Positions 23,601-36,800 of a DNA stretch of 64,000 nt are shown here, one piece after another; positions within the stretch are counted from its first letter, which is position 1; each line of letters begins with the position of its first letter. A program made the translations under genes and the position numbers. This stretch comes from Cyanophora paradoxa (lineage: Eukaryota > Glaucocystophyceae > Cyanophorales > Cyanophoraceae). The notes below the pieces were generated by a model. The model was not told the DNA's origin. It searched no databases and saw nothing but the letters and a program-made list of their open reading frames with translations. The stretch lies in contig QPMI01000145.1 in assembly GCA_004431415.1 (NCBI GenBank), forward strand, positions 1 through 64,000, written 5' to 3'.

Positions 23601-23919
23601 GAAGCGAAAGCGCGGCTGGGGGTCGGGCGAACGGGCTCCGCGCCGCCTGGCCTTTCCTGAGGAGCGCGACGAGCTCTGTCATGCGCTTGGGCCTGCTGCC
23701 GTCCCCGGGGTCGTCCCCCCGGCCGCCTGCGCACCGCGGAGGTCAGGTCCGAATCAAGCTTCGCGCGTCGGGCCGACTTTCGGGGGCGCAGCTAACGAAG
23801 CCGAAAGCATTCGGTAAGCTACGGGGACGCGCACGGTCATCAAAGCGCGTCCGCGGCCGAGGGTCGAGTTCCTGCGGCAACAATAGCTGGAGCTCGGGCT
23901 TCTTCCCCAGCGGCGGCAT
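20677..23919 (-). CDS. IQ-motif protein (calmodulin-binding type)
   Basis: The start at 23919 (MPPLGKKPELQLLLPQELD) is chosen because exon 23919-23835 joins in phase through a GTGCGC donor to exon 23726 onward (GDDPGDGSRPKRMTELVALL). A Ser/Pro-rich exon ends at 23030 with AIKRWEAERTMW, then an exon from 22948 with RLKSMKQLAERAHRAMHRME. IQ-type segments follow, nearly one per small exon: IAATILQ, ATKVQALVRRQRAWRLLKKL, ATRIQKAWKKFRSKFWIRLL, IQKTYRRMQTARTARK, HSVVLLQSVARR. The last exon reads VTQWKAEAAAAGKEFDLEAA and stops at 20677. IQ motifs bind calmodulin or myosin-type light chains; the actual partner is unknown. Introns are GC-rich with long sense-strand C-runs; two donors look like GC (CAG|GCGAGC, CAG|GCGCGC). 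The join between exons 2 and 3 (near 23650-23563) is not settled. Confidence 0.65.
22319..22361. repeat. GGGCC pentanucleotide microsatellite in an IQ-gene intron
   Basis: Eight or more perfect head-to-tail copies of the 5-bp unit lie just downstream of the exon encoding IAATILQ, inside an intron of the minus-strand gene. Confidence 0.9.
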
Positions 23920-24846
23920 GGCGCGGTCTCCGCGTGCTCGCGGCTGCACGCGGAGATGCTGTCTGTGCTGCTGTCCTTAGCGGGGTTGCTCTTGCAATTG
24001 CCTTGCTGTCCAGCGAACCGGCCGAAGCCCGCATCCGAGGCGTTGCAACACTCAGAACCGATCCCCTTGTCTACGCTGAAGCCCACAGAACTGTAGACGC
24101 GGCGGGCAGCGGAAAGTTGCTCCGAAAAAAAAGCGTCGTATTTTGTACCCCCCTCAAACCCAGCAAGGCAGCTTTCCTCTGAGCCCCAGAGCGGTGGACA
24201 GCTTCCTTAGCACCCAAACGCTAGCTGCGGGTCGACTGCGCCAAGCCGGCCTCGCGGCCGATCGGTTGCCCGTGGACGCATCGCGAAGCTCCCATCGCGC
24301 ACCCCAGCCTGCAGGGCGACGCTTTCGAGCTCAGATCGAACACATAGCTCCTTCCGTCACCTTAGATCAGACCGACAGCTGGCGCGACCATCGAGTTGCC
24401 GCTGCCGCACGGCCATCTAGGGGACCGGCAGCAGCGTGCGGGGTGCAGCCTTTGGGCTGTACTTCGTCCCTGAAGAGCCCCCGTGCTCCCCCAGCCACGG
24501 CCGGCACGCGACTGTGAACGCATGCGCCAGCTAGCTGGAGTTGGCGTCAGCTGGTGCTGAGAGCATGTTTGCCGCGTTCCTGTGCTTCGGTCAGCCGGCC
24601 TTCTTGCTTCCTAGCTCCGCCCGTCCTGCCGAGCTGCCGCTGACCGCACGAGCCGCAGGTGCCCAGCTTGCATTTGAAAGTCGCGGACAGCGCGGGGAGC
24701 GGAGGCGCCGCACTGCCCGCTATGCGTGCGGCAGCTGGTATGCGTGGCGTTCAACCAGCCTGGACGCCCGCTCACGCGCGCCCGCAGAGCGGGAGGCGCC
24801 GCGCGCCCCCTTGCCAGCGATAGCACTAGGCGTAGGCTTAGCTAGG
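23920..24846. other. Divergent spacer between the IQ gene and the FN3 gene
   Basis: The two start codons (23919 minus, 24847 plus) point away from each other, so this region must hold both promoters. An open frame continues upstream of 24847 to 24541, so the first exon of the plus-strand gene may begin earlier. No TATA box or other clear element was found. Confidence 0.4.
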
Positions 24847-27800
24847 ATGTCTCCGGCGGTGGAGGGTCCACCGCCGCAGTCAGCGCCGCAACAGCAGCCA
24901 TCAGCGAAACCGGAGAGGCGGCTCCCTGCTCGGTGGCGCCGGCTGCCGCGGCTGGGCGACCACGCCGCGGTCGCTGCCGCGTGCGTCCTCGTCTTTGTGG
25001 CGGCACTGGCGCCCGCGGCGCTCGCCCAGTGGGGCTGCTCGGGTGCGCGCTTATCTGCAGCGCCGGATTCTTGTCGCCCGCCTGGGACTGAGGCGCCGGC
25101 ACGCAGGTCGGGACTGCTACTGGCGGACGCTGTGCGGGGTGGCGACGGGCGGCACCGCGACGGGCTCATGCGCCTCCGTCACCTTCGCCAACAACCTCGT
25201 CGGTGCCCGGGCTTTGCTTTGTTCTCTCGACTCTGCTTCCCTAAGAACCTGGCTCCTCGCCCCGCAGCTGTCTCCTACAATCCCACGAGCAAGCTCGTGT
25301 ATGTCGCGGACGGGTACCAGAGCATCAAGGTCCTTACCGGCGTGGGCACCATGACGCCAGGTAACCCACGCACGCACTCGCTCGTGTGCCAAGAGCTGAC
25401 CTCAAGCGCGTTCCTCAGCGACCATTACGGTCACGGCCATGACGCTCGGCCCGGGTGTCAGCTTCACGAAAATCGAAGGCCTGGATCACTACAACACGTG
25501 GTTGACGGTTCTGGACACGGGCTTCGGGAACGGAGGCAAAGGCGGCGTCCTGCGCGTGCAGTACTCCGACGGGACGATCACGTACAAGCCGCCGGCCGCG
25601 AACGCGATCCAGAACATAAAGGTAACCGATTCTGCTCCTCGATGTCGAGCGCTCTTTTTAGTGCTGACGCTCGCGAACGCGCGCGCGTTCAGCCGGGGGT
25701 GGCTGTCGATTCGACAAGTGCGCTTGGAGCTTCCTGTGTCTGCCCGAGCACGTGATCGAAAGTCTGACACCCCACCCGCAGCGGGCGATGCCTACTTTGG
25801 GGACATTACAGGCAGAATCTACAAGGCCGGTCTGAATAACAACAACCCTTCTATTGTCAGCCAAGGCGATCTCAGCAACGGCGGAACACTCGGCAACTCC
25901 ATTCTTGCCCACGCAGTCCATCAAACACTCGTGCGTGTATATTTAATTTGATAGTGAGGAAGTTATTGTGGTAATCATGTCGCGCAGAGACGACTGTACA
26001 CATTCGAAAACGCGAACAAGAACGCGTACTACCTCAACTTGACAGCTGCAGGTACCAAGCACACTTTTTTGCGAGTGACTGCTGCCTCCTTACTGGTCCC
26101 GTCAGCTCTCATATCGTACACGGGCGTTTTCGGCGCGACCGACGTTGCTACTCTCACTGCCGACAACAGCGGGGCCGGCCTTGCAGTACACCAGACCACG
26201 TGAGTGCCTGAAGTTCATTTGTATAAATTCATCCTGACCGCTGTGTCTCGACTTTTTTATCAGCGGCCACCTATACCTGACTACTTTCAATGCGGGGACT
26301 CTGACAGCGAAACTGTACTACATCAACGTGCGTTCAACCTTTCTACAGCTTCATTTCCGCTCTGCTGCCGCCGCTAATTTCCGCTCTTCAAACTCGAAGA
26401 TGACCGCGCCCACGCCTGCCCTGGCTCTTATGCTGACAAGCCCCACGACTGGCGTGACGCCCGTCGATGGATCACGTGCGCTCGCTCCTTCTGCATCTGT
26501 GATCCGCAGTGATCGCGGCCGTCGCCCAGCACTTCGCCTAACGCCCCGCGCAGCGTTCTCGACGCCAGTCGCGACGATGACGCAGCCCACGGGCTTCGCG
26601 CCCTTCACCGCGTACCACTTGCTCGCCATCGAGAACAAGTTCGTGCGGGCGCTCGTGACGATACGGCCGCCGGTCCCCCCCGTGCTCACGACGTCGGGCG
26701 CCCCGTCGCCGACATCGACGGCCGGCTCCGTCCTCATCTCCGCGGGGACGGACCCGAACACGGAGTGGAACGTCTCGCCCTCTTCGTGGACCCTCTTCAT
26801 CAACACGACCATCCCCAGCGCGAACGTGACAGTCACGGCCTCGACGACCTCGTACACTTTCACGGACTTGAACAGCGGCACCGTCTACGAGGTGTACGCT
26901 TCCGCGGCGAACCTGGCGTACACCAGCTCGACGACCTTCAGCGCCGCCGTAACGTTTAAGACGCTCCCGGCGCCGCCCGCCGCGCCGACTGTCTCCGTCT
27001 CGTCTAAGAACTGGGAGACTATCAACCTGCTCATCATTCCGCCCTCAAACACGGGGGGGTCGACCATCAACGGCACCCGCATCTACAGGTGCACACGTGA
27101 CGGGCCGCCCTGCACGCGGATGCGTGTACATGTATTCCTTCCCCTGACGCCGCTCTCTGTCAGAAACGGGACGCTCATAACTACGCTCGGAGAAGGCATT
27201 TGGGCATACATGGACTCGGGAAGAACCCGATTGACGACGTACTCTTACACGGCGGTCCGTCTTCGCTATCTACGCTGCAGACGCGCCGATCGTTTGAGAG
27301 AAACTGACATCGTGGCAGGTCTGCTCCAACGATATGGGCTGGGGAACCATGAGTAGCGCACTCGCCGTGCAAACAACAGCAGCCCCTCCGGGACCACCAA
27401 CTCTGTCTGCCGGGACCGTAACCGCAACTTCGATCTTCCTCGTAATCGCGTACCCCGCCGACAATGGCGGAGCCGCGATCAACAGCACAATGATTAACCG
27501 TAACGGCACATTGGTTTCCACTCTTTCGTCGGGAGTGTTCAACTGGACGGACAGCACAGTCACGCGGGCGACATTGTACGCTTTTACGGCCAAAGTTTCG
27601 AATGCGATCTCCGAAAGCAACGCGAGTTCGGTGCTCTATGTCACGACTCCGCCCACGCCTCCCGCGACGCCGTCGGTGTCGGGCGCGGCGCTGAACGCGA
27701 CGGCGGTCTCGCTGACGATCACGGCGCCGGCGGACGATGGCGGGGCGGCGATCAACGGGACGCGGATCTTCCGGAACGGGACGCTGATTGCGACGCTGGC

Positions 27801-30800
27801 GGGGGCGGCGAGCTCGTATGTGGACGCGGCACTGACACGGGCGACCACGTACAGCTACACGGTACGAGCCCGGGCGTCAACTCTCTGCAGCATGACTGTT
27901 GCTCACGCCCTGTGCACAGGTGACGATGACGAACGCCATTGGGGAGAGCCCGCTCAGCGCGGCGGCCGTGGTGACAACGCCGCCGACGCCGCCGGGGAAG
28001 CCCAGTCTCGGGTCCGGGATGGTGACGGCGACGACGGTGGCGCTGACAGTGACGTATCCCGCGGACGACGGAGGGCGCGCAATCAACGGGACGCTCATCT
28101 TCCGGAACAGCTCGCTGGTGGCGACGTTGGCGGCGGGCGTATTGACCTGGACGGACAGCAACGCGACGCGCTTCACCGTGTACTCATATACCTGCGTGGT
28201 CACAAACAGCGAAGGCTGGAGCGTGCCGAGCGCGGCGCTGCTGGTGACGACGCCACAGACGCCGCCAGGGACGCCATCCGTGGCGGGCGCGGCGCTGAAC
28301 GCGACGGCGGCCTCGCTGACGATCACGGCGCCGGCGGACGATGGCGGGGCGGCGATCAACGGGACGCGGATCTTCCGGAACGGGACACTGATTGCGACGC
28401 TGGCGGGGGCGGCGAGCTCGTATGTGGACGCGGCGCTGACGCGGGCGACCACGTACAGCTACACGGTACGAGCCCGGGCGTCAACTCTCTGCGGCATAAC
28501 TGTTGCTCACGCCCTGTGCACAGGTGACGATGACCAACGCCATTGGCGAGAGCCCGCTCAGCGCGGCGGCCGTCGTGACAACGCCGCCGACGCCGCCGGG
28601 GAAGCCCAGTCTCGGGTCCGGGACGGTGACGGCGACGACGGTGGCGCTGAACGTGACGTATCCTGCGGACGACGGAGGGCGCGCAATCAACGGGACGCTC
28701 ATCTTCCGGAACAGCTCGTTGGTGGCGACGCTGGCGGCGGGCGTGTTGACATGGACGGACAGCAACGCGACGCGCTTCACCGTGTACTCATACACCTGCG
28801 TGGTCACGAACAGCGAAGGCTGGAGCGTGCCGAGCGCGGCGCTACTGGTGACGACGCCACAGACGCCGCCAGGGACGCCATCGGTGGCGGGCGCGGCGCT
28901 AAACGCGACGGCGGCCTCGCTGACGATCACGGCGCCGGCGGACGATGGCGGGGCGGCGATCAACGGGACGCGGATCTTCCGGAACGGGACACTGATTGCG
29001 ATGCTGGCGGGGGCGGCGAGCTCGTATGTGGACGCGGCGCTGACGCGGGCGACCACGTACAGCTACACGGTACGAGCCCGGGCGTTGAATCTCACCGGCA
29101 TGACTGTTGCCCACGCCCTGTGCACAGGTGACGATGACCAACGCCATTGGCGAGAGCCCGCTCAGCGCGGCGGCCGTGGTGACAACGCCGCCGACGCCGC
29201 CGGGGAAGCCCAGTCTCGGGTCCGGGACGGTGACGGCGACGACGGTGGCGCTGAACGTGACGTATCCTGCGGACGACGGAGGGCGCGCAATCAACGGGAC
29301 GCTCATCTTCCGGAACAGCTCGCTGGTGGCGACGCTGGCGGCGGGCGTGTTGACCTGGACGGACAGCAACGCGACGCGCTTCACCGTGTACTCGTACACC
29401 TGCGTGGTCACGAACAGCGAAGGCTGGAGCGTGCCGAGCGCGGCGCTACTGGTGACGACGCCACAGACGCCGCCAGGGACGCCATCCGTGGCGGGCGCGG
29501 CACTGAACGCGACGGCGGCCTTGCTGACGATCACGGCGCCGGCGGACGATGGCGGGGCGGCGATCAACGGGACGCGGATCTTCCGGAACGGGACACTGAT
29601 TGCGACGCTGGCGGGGGCGGCGAGCTCGTATGTGGACGCGGCGCTGACGCGGGCGACCACGTACAGCTACACGGTACGAGCCCGGGCGTCAACTCTCTGC
29701 GGCATGACTGTTGTTCACGCCCTGTGCACAGGTGACGATGACCAACGCCATTGGCGAGAGCCCGCTCAGCGCGGCGGCCGTCGTGACAACGCCGCCGACG
29801 CCGCCGGGGAAGCCCAGTCTCGGGTCCGGGACGGTGACGGCGACGACGGTGGCGCTGAACGTGACGTATCCTGCGGACGACGGAGGGCGCGCAATCAACG
29901 GGACGCTCATCTTCCGGAACAGCTCGCTGGTGGCGACGCTGGCGGCGGGCGTGTTGACCTGGACGGACAGCAACGCGACGCGCTTCACCGTGTACTCGTA
30001 CACCTGCGTGGTCACGAACAGCGAAGGCTGGAGCGTGCCGAGCGCAGCGCTGCTGGTGATGACATTACAGACGCCACCAGGGACGCCATCGGTGGCGGGC
30101 GCGGTGCTGAACGCGACGGCGGCCTCGCTGACGATCACGGCGCCGGCGGACGATGGCGGGGCGGCGATCAACGGGACGCGGATCTTCCGGAACGGGACAC
30201 TGATTGCGACGCTGGCGGGGGCGGCGAGCTCGTATGTGGACGCGGCGCTGACGCGGGCGACCACGTACAGCTACACGGTACGAGCCCGGGCGTCAACTCT
30301 CTGCAGCATGACTGTTGCTCACGCCCTGTGCACAGGTGACGATGACGAACGCCATTGGGGAGAGCCCGCTCAGCGCGGCGGCCGTGGTGACAACGCCGCC
30401 GACGCCGCCGGGGAAGCCCAGTCTCGGGTCCGGGACGGTGACGGCGACGACGGTGGCGCTGAACGTGACGTATCCCGCGGACGACGGAGGGCGCGCAATC
30501 AACGGGACGCTCATCTTCCGGAACAGCTCGCTGGTGGCGACGCTGGCGGCGGGCGTGTTGACCTGGACGGACAGCAACGCGACGCGCTTCACCGTGTACT
30601 CGTACACCTGCGTGGTCACGAACAGCGAAGGCTGGAGCGTGGCGAGCGCGGCGCTGCTGGTGACGACGCCACAGACGCCGCCAGGGACGCCATCCGTGGC
30701 GGGCGCGGCGCTGAACGCGACGGCGGTCTCGCTGACGATCACGGCGCCGGCGGACGATGGTGGGGCGGCGATCAACGGGACGCGGATCTTCCGGAACGGG

Positions 30801-33800
30801 ACGCTGATTGCGACGCTGGCGGGGGCGGCGAGCTCGTATGTGGACGCGGCGCTGACGCGGGCGACCACGTACAGCTACACGGTACGAGCCCGGGCGTCAA
30901 CTCTCTGCAGCATGACTGTTGCTCACGCCCTGTGCATAGGTGACGATGACAAACGCCATTGGGGAGAGCCCGCTCAGCGCGGCGGCCGTCGTGACAACGC
31001 CGCCGACGCCGCCGGGGAAGTCCAGTCTCGGGTCCGGGACGGTGACGGCGACGACGGTAGCGCTGAACGTGACGTATCCCGCGGACGACGGAGGGCGCGC
31101 AATCAACGGGACGCTCATCTTCCGGAACAGCTCGCTGGTGGCGACGTTGGCGGCGGGCGTATTGACCTGGACGGACAGCAACGCGACGCGCTTCACCGTG
31201 TACTCATATACCTGCGTGGTCACGAACAGCGAAGGCTGGAGCGTGCCGAGCGCAGCGCTGCTGGTGACGACATTACAGACGCCACCAGGGACGCCGTCGG
31301 TGGCGGGCGCGGCGCTGAACGCGACGGCGGCCTCGCTGACGATCACGGCGCCGGCGGACGATGGCGGGGCGGCGATCAACGGGACGCGGATCTTCCGGAA
31401 CGGGACGCTGATTGCGACGCTGGCGGGGGCGGCGAGCTCGTATGTGGACGCGGCGCTGACGCGGGCGACCACGTACAGCTACACGGTACGAGCCCGGGCG
31501 TCAACTCTCTGCAGCATGACTGTTGCTCACGCCCTGTGCACAGGTGACGATGACGAACGCCATTGGGGAGAGCCCGCTCAGCGCGGCGGCCGTGGTGACA
31601 ACGCCGCCGACGCCGCCGGGGAAGCCCAGTCTCGGGTCCGGGATGGTGACGGCGACGACGGTGGCGCTGAACGTGACGTATCCCGCGGACGACGGAGGGC
31701 GCGCAATCAACGGGACGCTCATCTTCCGGAACAGCTCGCTGGTGGCGACGCTGGCGGCGGGCGTGTTGACCTGGACGGACAGCAACGCGACGCGCTTCAC
31801 CGTGTACTCATACACTTGCGTGGTCACGAACAGCGAAGGCTGGAGCGTGCCGAGCGCAGCGCTGCTGGTGACGACGCCACAGACGCCGCCAGGGACGCCA
31901 TCCGTGGCGGGCGCGGCGCTGAACGCGACGGCGGTCTCGCTGACAATCACGGCGCCGGCGGACGATGGCGGGGCGGCGATCAACGGGACGCGGATCTTCC
32001 GGAACGGGACACTGATTGCGACGCTGGCGGGGGCGGCGAGCTCGTATGTGGACGCGGCGCTGACGCGGGCGACCACGTACAGCTACACGGTACGAGCCCG
32101 GGCGTCAACTCTCTGCGGCATGACTGTTGCTCACGCCCTGTGCACAGGTGACGATGACGAACGCTATTGGGGAGAGCCCGCTCAGCGCGGCAGCCGTGGT
32201 GACAACGCCGCCGACGCCGCCGGGGAAGCCCAGTCTCGGGTCCGGGACGGTGACGGCGACGACGGTGGCGCTGAACGTGACGTATCCTGCGGACGACGGA
32301 GGGCGCGCAATCAACGGGACGCTCATCTTCCGGAACAGCTCGCTGGTGGCGACGCTGGCGGCGGGCGTGTTGACCTGGACGGACAGCAACGCGACGCGCT
32401 TCACCGTGTACTCGTACACCTGCGTGGTCACGAACAGCGAAGGCTGGAGCGTGCCGAGCGCGGCTGTGGTGGTGACGACGCCGCAGACGCCGCCAGGGAC
32501 GCCATCGGTGGCCGGCGCGGCGCTGAACGCGACGGCGGTCTCGCTGACGATCACGGCGCCGTCGGACGATGGCGGGACGGCGATCAACGGGACGCGGATC
32601 TTCCGGAACGGGACACTGATTGCGACGCTGGCGGGGGCGGCGAGCTCGTATGTGGACGCGGCGCTGACGCGGGCGACCACGTACAGCTACACGGTACGAG
32701 CCCGGGCGTCAACTCTCTGCGGCATGACTGTTGCTCACGCCCTGTGCATAGGTGACGATGACGAACGCCATTGGCGAGAGCCCGCTCAGCGCGGCAGCCG
32801 CGGTGACAACGCCGCCGACGCCGCCGGGGAAGCCCAGTCTCGGGTCCGGGATGGTGACGGCGACGACGGTAGCGCTGAACGTGACGTATCCTGCGGACGA
32901 CGGAGGGCGCGCAATCAACGGGACGCTCATCTTCCGGAACAGCTCGCTGGTGGCGACGCTGGCGGCGGGCGTGTTGACCTGGACGGACAGCAACGCGACG
33001 CGCTTCACCGTGTACTCATACACCTGCGTGGTCACGAACAGCAAGGGCTGGAGCGTGCCGAGCGTGGCTGTGGTGGTGACGACGCCGCAAACGCCTCCCG
33101 TGACGCCATCGGTGGCGGGCGCGGCGCTGAACGCGACGGCGGCCTCGCTGACGATCACGGCGCCGGCGGACGATGGCGGGGCGGCGATCAACGGGACGCG
33201 GATCTTCCGGAACGGGACACTGATTGCGACGCTGGCGGGGGCGGCGAGCTCGTATGTGGACGCGGCGCTGACGCGGGCGACCACGTACAGCTACACGGTA
33301 CGAGCCCGGGCGTTGAATCTCTCCGGCATGACTGTTGCTCACGCCCTGTGCACAGGTGACGATGACGAACGCCATTGGGGAGAGCCCGCTCAGCGCGGCG
33401 GCCGTGGTGACAACGCCGCCGACGCCGCCGGGGAAGCCCAGTCTCGGGTCCGGGATGGTGACGGCGACGACGGTAGCGCTGAACGTGACGTATCCCGCGG
33501 ACGACGGAGGGCGCGCAATCAACGGGACGCTCATCTTCCGGAACAGCTCGCTGGTGGCGACGCTGACGGCGGGCGTGTTGACCTGGACGGACAGCAACGC
33601 GACGCGCTTCACCGTGTACTCGTACACCTGCGTGGTCACGAACAGCGAAGGCTGGAGCGTGCCGAGCGCAGCGCTGCTGGTGACGACATTACAGACGCCA
33701 CCAGGGACGCCGTCGGTGGCGGGCGCGGCGCTGAACGCGACGGCGGCCTCGCTGACGATCACGGCGCCGGCGGACGATGGCGGGGCGGCGATCAACGGGA

Positions 33801-36800
33801 CGCGGATCTTCCGGAACGGGACGCTGATTGCGACGCTGGCGGGGGCGGCGAGCTCGTATGTGGACGCGGCGCTGACGCGGGCGACCACGTACAGCTATGT
33901 GGTGAAATTTGTGTCTCTTCGGTTTTACGTCACAGGGCTGATTTGGCTGTCTGACAGGTTTCTGTTACGAACGCGATTGGAGAGAGCCAGAACAGTGTAC
34001 TCCGCATCGTGGCAACCCCCGCTACACCTCCTGGTGCTCCCAACATGACGTCAGTCGTCATCGATGCCCGCTGGGCCGTCATTGCGATTTCGCAACATTC
34101 TGATGATGGTGGTGCTACGGTCACGGCACTGCGCATCTACAAGAACGGGACGCTGGCGATGACGCTCAATCCGGGCGCGACGTCATTTACTGCGACGGGG
34201 CTGCGCCGAAAGACGTATTACTCGTTCATCGCGACGGCTGTCAACAGCGCTGGGGCCAGTTTGCATAGCGCCGCGGTTACGTTCACCACGCTCGTGAACG
34301 CGGAGCCCGAGGCCCCCGCCGTCGCCGCCACGACTGTCAATTCGTCGGCTCTGGCGCTCGCGATATCGTTCCCCGGCGATGACGGAGGCGCTGCTTTGAA
34401 CTCGACGTACATATACCGGAACGGAACGCTGATCGCCCTGCTCTCGAACTTCACGGCCAACTTCACCGACGTCGGGCTGACGCGGGCGACGCTGTACAGC
34501 TACACCGTCGGCACGTCCAACGTCTTCGGCGTGTCGCCCCTGAGCGAGGTGGCCTACGCCACCACGCTGCCGACGCCGCCGGGGGCGCCGGCCCTCTCCT
34601 TCGCGTCCAGCACGCCGACGTCGGCAACGCTGTCGATCACCCGCCCCGTCGACGACGGCGGGCGGAACATCGTCGTGACGCAAGTCTTCCGGAACGGCAC
34701 GCTGGTGGCCACGCTCGCGGGCACCCCCTCGTTGTGGACGGACACGGCGCTGCGGCGTGCGACGACGTACTCCTTCACTTGCGTCATGATCAACTCGGTC
34801 GGGCCCTCGACGGCGAGCGCGCCTCTGCTGGTTACGACCCCGCCGACGCCGCCCTCCGCCCCGTTCGTCTCCGGCGCGCCTCTGAACGCGACGGCCGCGT
34901 CTCTGGCAGTGTCCGCTCCCGCCGACGATGGCGGGGCGGCGATCAACCGCACCTTGCTTTTCCGGAACGGGACCCTGGTCGCGACGATCTCCGGGTCGGC
35001 CGGGAACTGGACGGACACGAGCCTCTACCGCGCGACCTACTACGCGTACTGGGCGGCCGCCGTCAATCACATCGGGCAGGGCGACAACAGCACGGCCGTC
35101 GTCTTCGAGACGCCGCCGACCGTGCCCCACCCGCCGTCGCTGTCGCTGACCGCCATCCGCGCGCGGGCGGTGACCCTGAGAATAACGTACCCCGCGGACG
35201 ACGGCGGGCGCCCGATCACGGCGACGTACGTGTACAGGAACGGAACGCTGGTGAAGACGCTAGCGGCGGGCGTGCTGGCCTGGACGGACTGGGGCGTGAA
35301 CCGCACCTCGGACTACGTCTACACGGCGCAGGTCGAGACCGTCGTGGGCCGCAGCGAGGCCAGCGACGCGCTCCTCGTGTGGACGCCCTACGACATCCCG
35401 AGCCCGCCGACCCTCACGGGCACGATCCTCAGCGCCACGTCGGCGTCGCTCAGCTTCGTGACGGGAGACGACGGCGGACTGCCCCTCAACGGGACCAAGC
35501 TCTTCCGCAACGGCACCCTGATCGCTGTGCTCGGGCCCGCCGTCCGGACGTACCTCGACGCGAACCTGACCCGCGCGACGGGCTACGCGTGGCGCGTCCT
35601 GGCGTTCAACCCCGTCGGCGACGGCAACAGCAGCGAGCCGCTGGAGCTCGCGACGCCGCCGACGCGCCCGGGCGCCCCGCGGCTCCGCGCCACGTCCGTC
35701 CGCTCCTCCTCCGTCGTCATCAACGCGACGCACCCGGAGGACGACGGCGGGACGCCCGTCGTCGCGCTCTTCGTGCTGCGCGACGGCGTGCAGGTGGCCG
35801 AGCTGCGCGACGGCGCCAAAGGCTTCCTGGACCCCGCGTTCCGCGCCACGACGTACACGTACACCGCCTACGCGCTGAACGCGGTGGGCGAGGGCCCGCT
35901 GAGCGACCCGCTCGTCGTGACGACGCCCAAGACGCCGCCGTCGGCTCCGGCGCTCTCCGCCGTCGCGCTGAACTGGTCGGCCGTCGCCCTCACCATCGGA
36001 CCCCCCGAGGACGACGGCGGCGCCGCCCTCGCCGAGCTCCGCATCGTCCGCAACGCGGCGCCGCTGGCGACGCTGCCGCCCTCCACCGCCGAGTACACCG
36101 ACACCGCCTTCGAATTCACCGAGGTGCGCTACTAATAGTGACTCTGGTGTCGATGAAAATTATAGACGTTAATGCGAAGTTCCGTCTGCCTTAAGCTTCT
36201 CATGCCTGACCGGTTTCGTTTTTGCAGACGTTCGTGTTCACTTACGTGGCGGTCTTCTCGAACGAGGTCGGGACGGGCGAGCCGAGCAAGCCGGTCACGA
36301 TCCGGCCCCCGCTCAAGCCCCTCGTCTTCGACAGTGCGCGTCGCTCTCTTAGGGCGGCTCGCGTTATCGACCCGCGCACCTCACACGCAACTCCGCCCGC
36401 CCGCAGTGCCGCAGGATCTGCCGGGGTCCGCGGTCGGCCTGGCGGCGGGCCTCGCCGGCACGGGCACGAGCTCGCTCGTCGCCGCCGCGACGATGCTGCA
36501 GGCGATTGCGTCGGGCGTGGCCGGCGCCACCGGCGCCGGCATCGCCGGCGGCGGCGCCGGCATGGCCGGCACGGCGGGCGCCACGGGATGGCTCACGCTG
36601 GGGCACGTCCAGTGGGTCGCCCTAACCTCCAAGATGCACGAGCGCCTCATCCCTGTCTCCTACGGCAACTTCGCCCGCTCCATGACATGGCGCGTCGACC
36701 TTTTCGATGTCGAATAGCTAACATCGAATTATTTCGTTATCTCAACGCCGAATAGCTAACATCTAATATCTTTCGTTATGTAACGCCAGGTCGCTCGTCG

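Noticed and set aside
27899-33359. Overlapping 410-codon plus-strand frames in the array
   Set aside because: They start in the 58-bp intron and run out of frame after the next donor; the first half is real exon, the Arg/Asp-rich second half is an artefact.
27636-33888. Series of 191-290-residue open frames on the minus strand of the FN3 array
   Set aside because: They repeat with the 604-bp unit and are antisense shadows of a GC-rich coding repeat; the plus-strand frame has splice sites and FN3 sequence.
27650-33898. Regular repeats considered as a CRISPR or satellite array
   Set aside because: The 604-bp period, coding exons and introns exclude CRISPR; the coding phase excludes a plain satellite.
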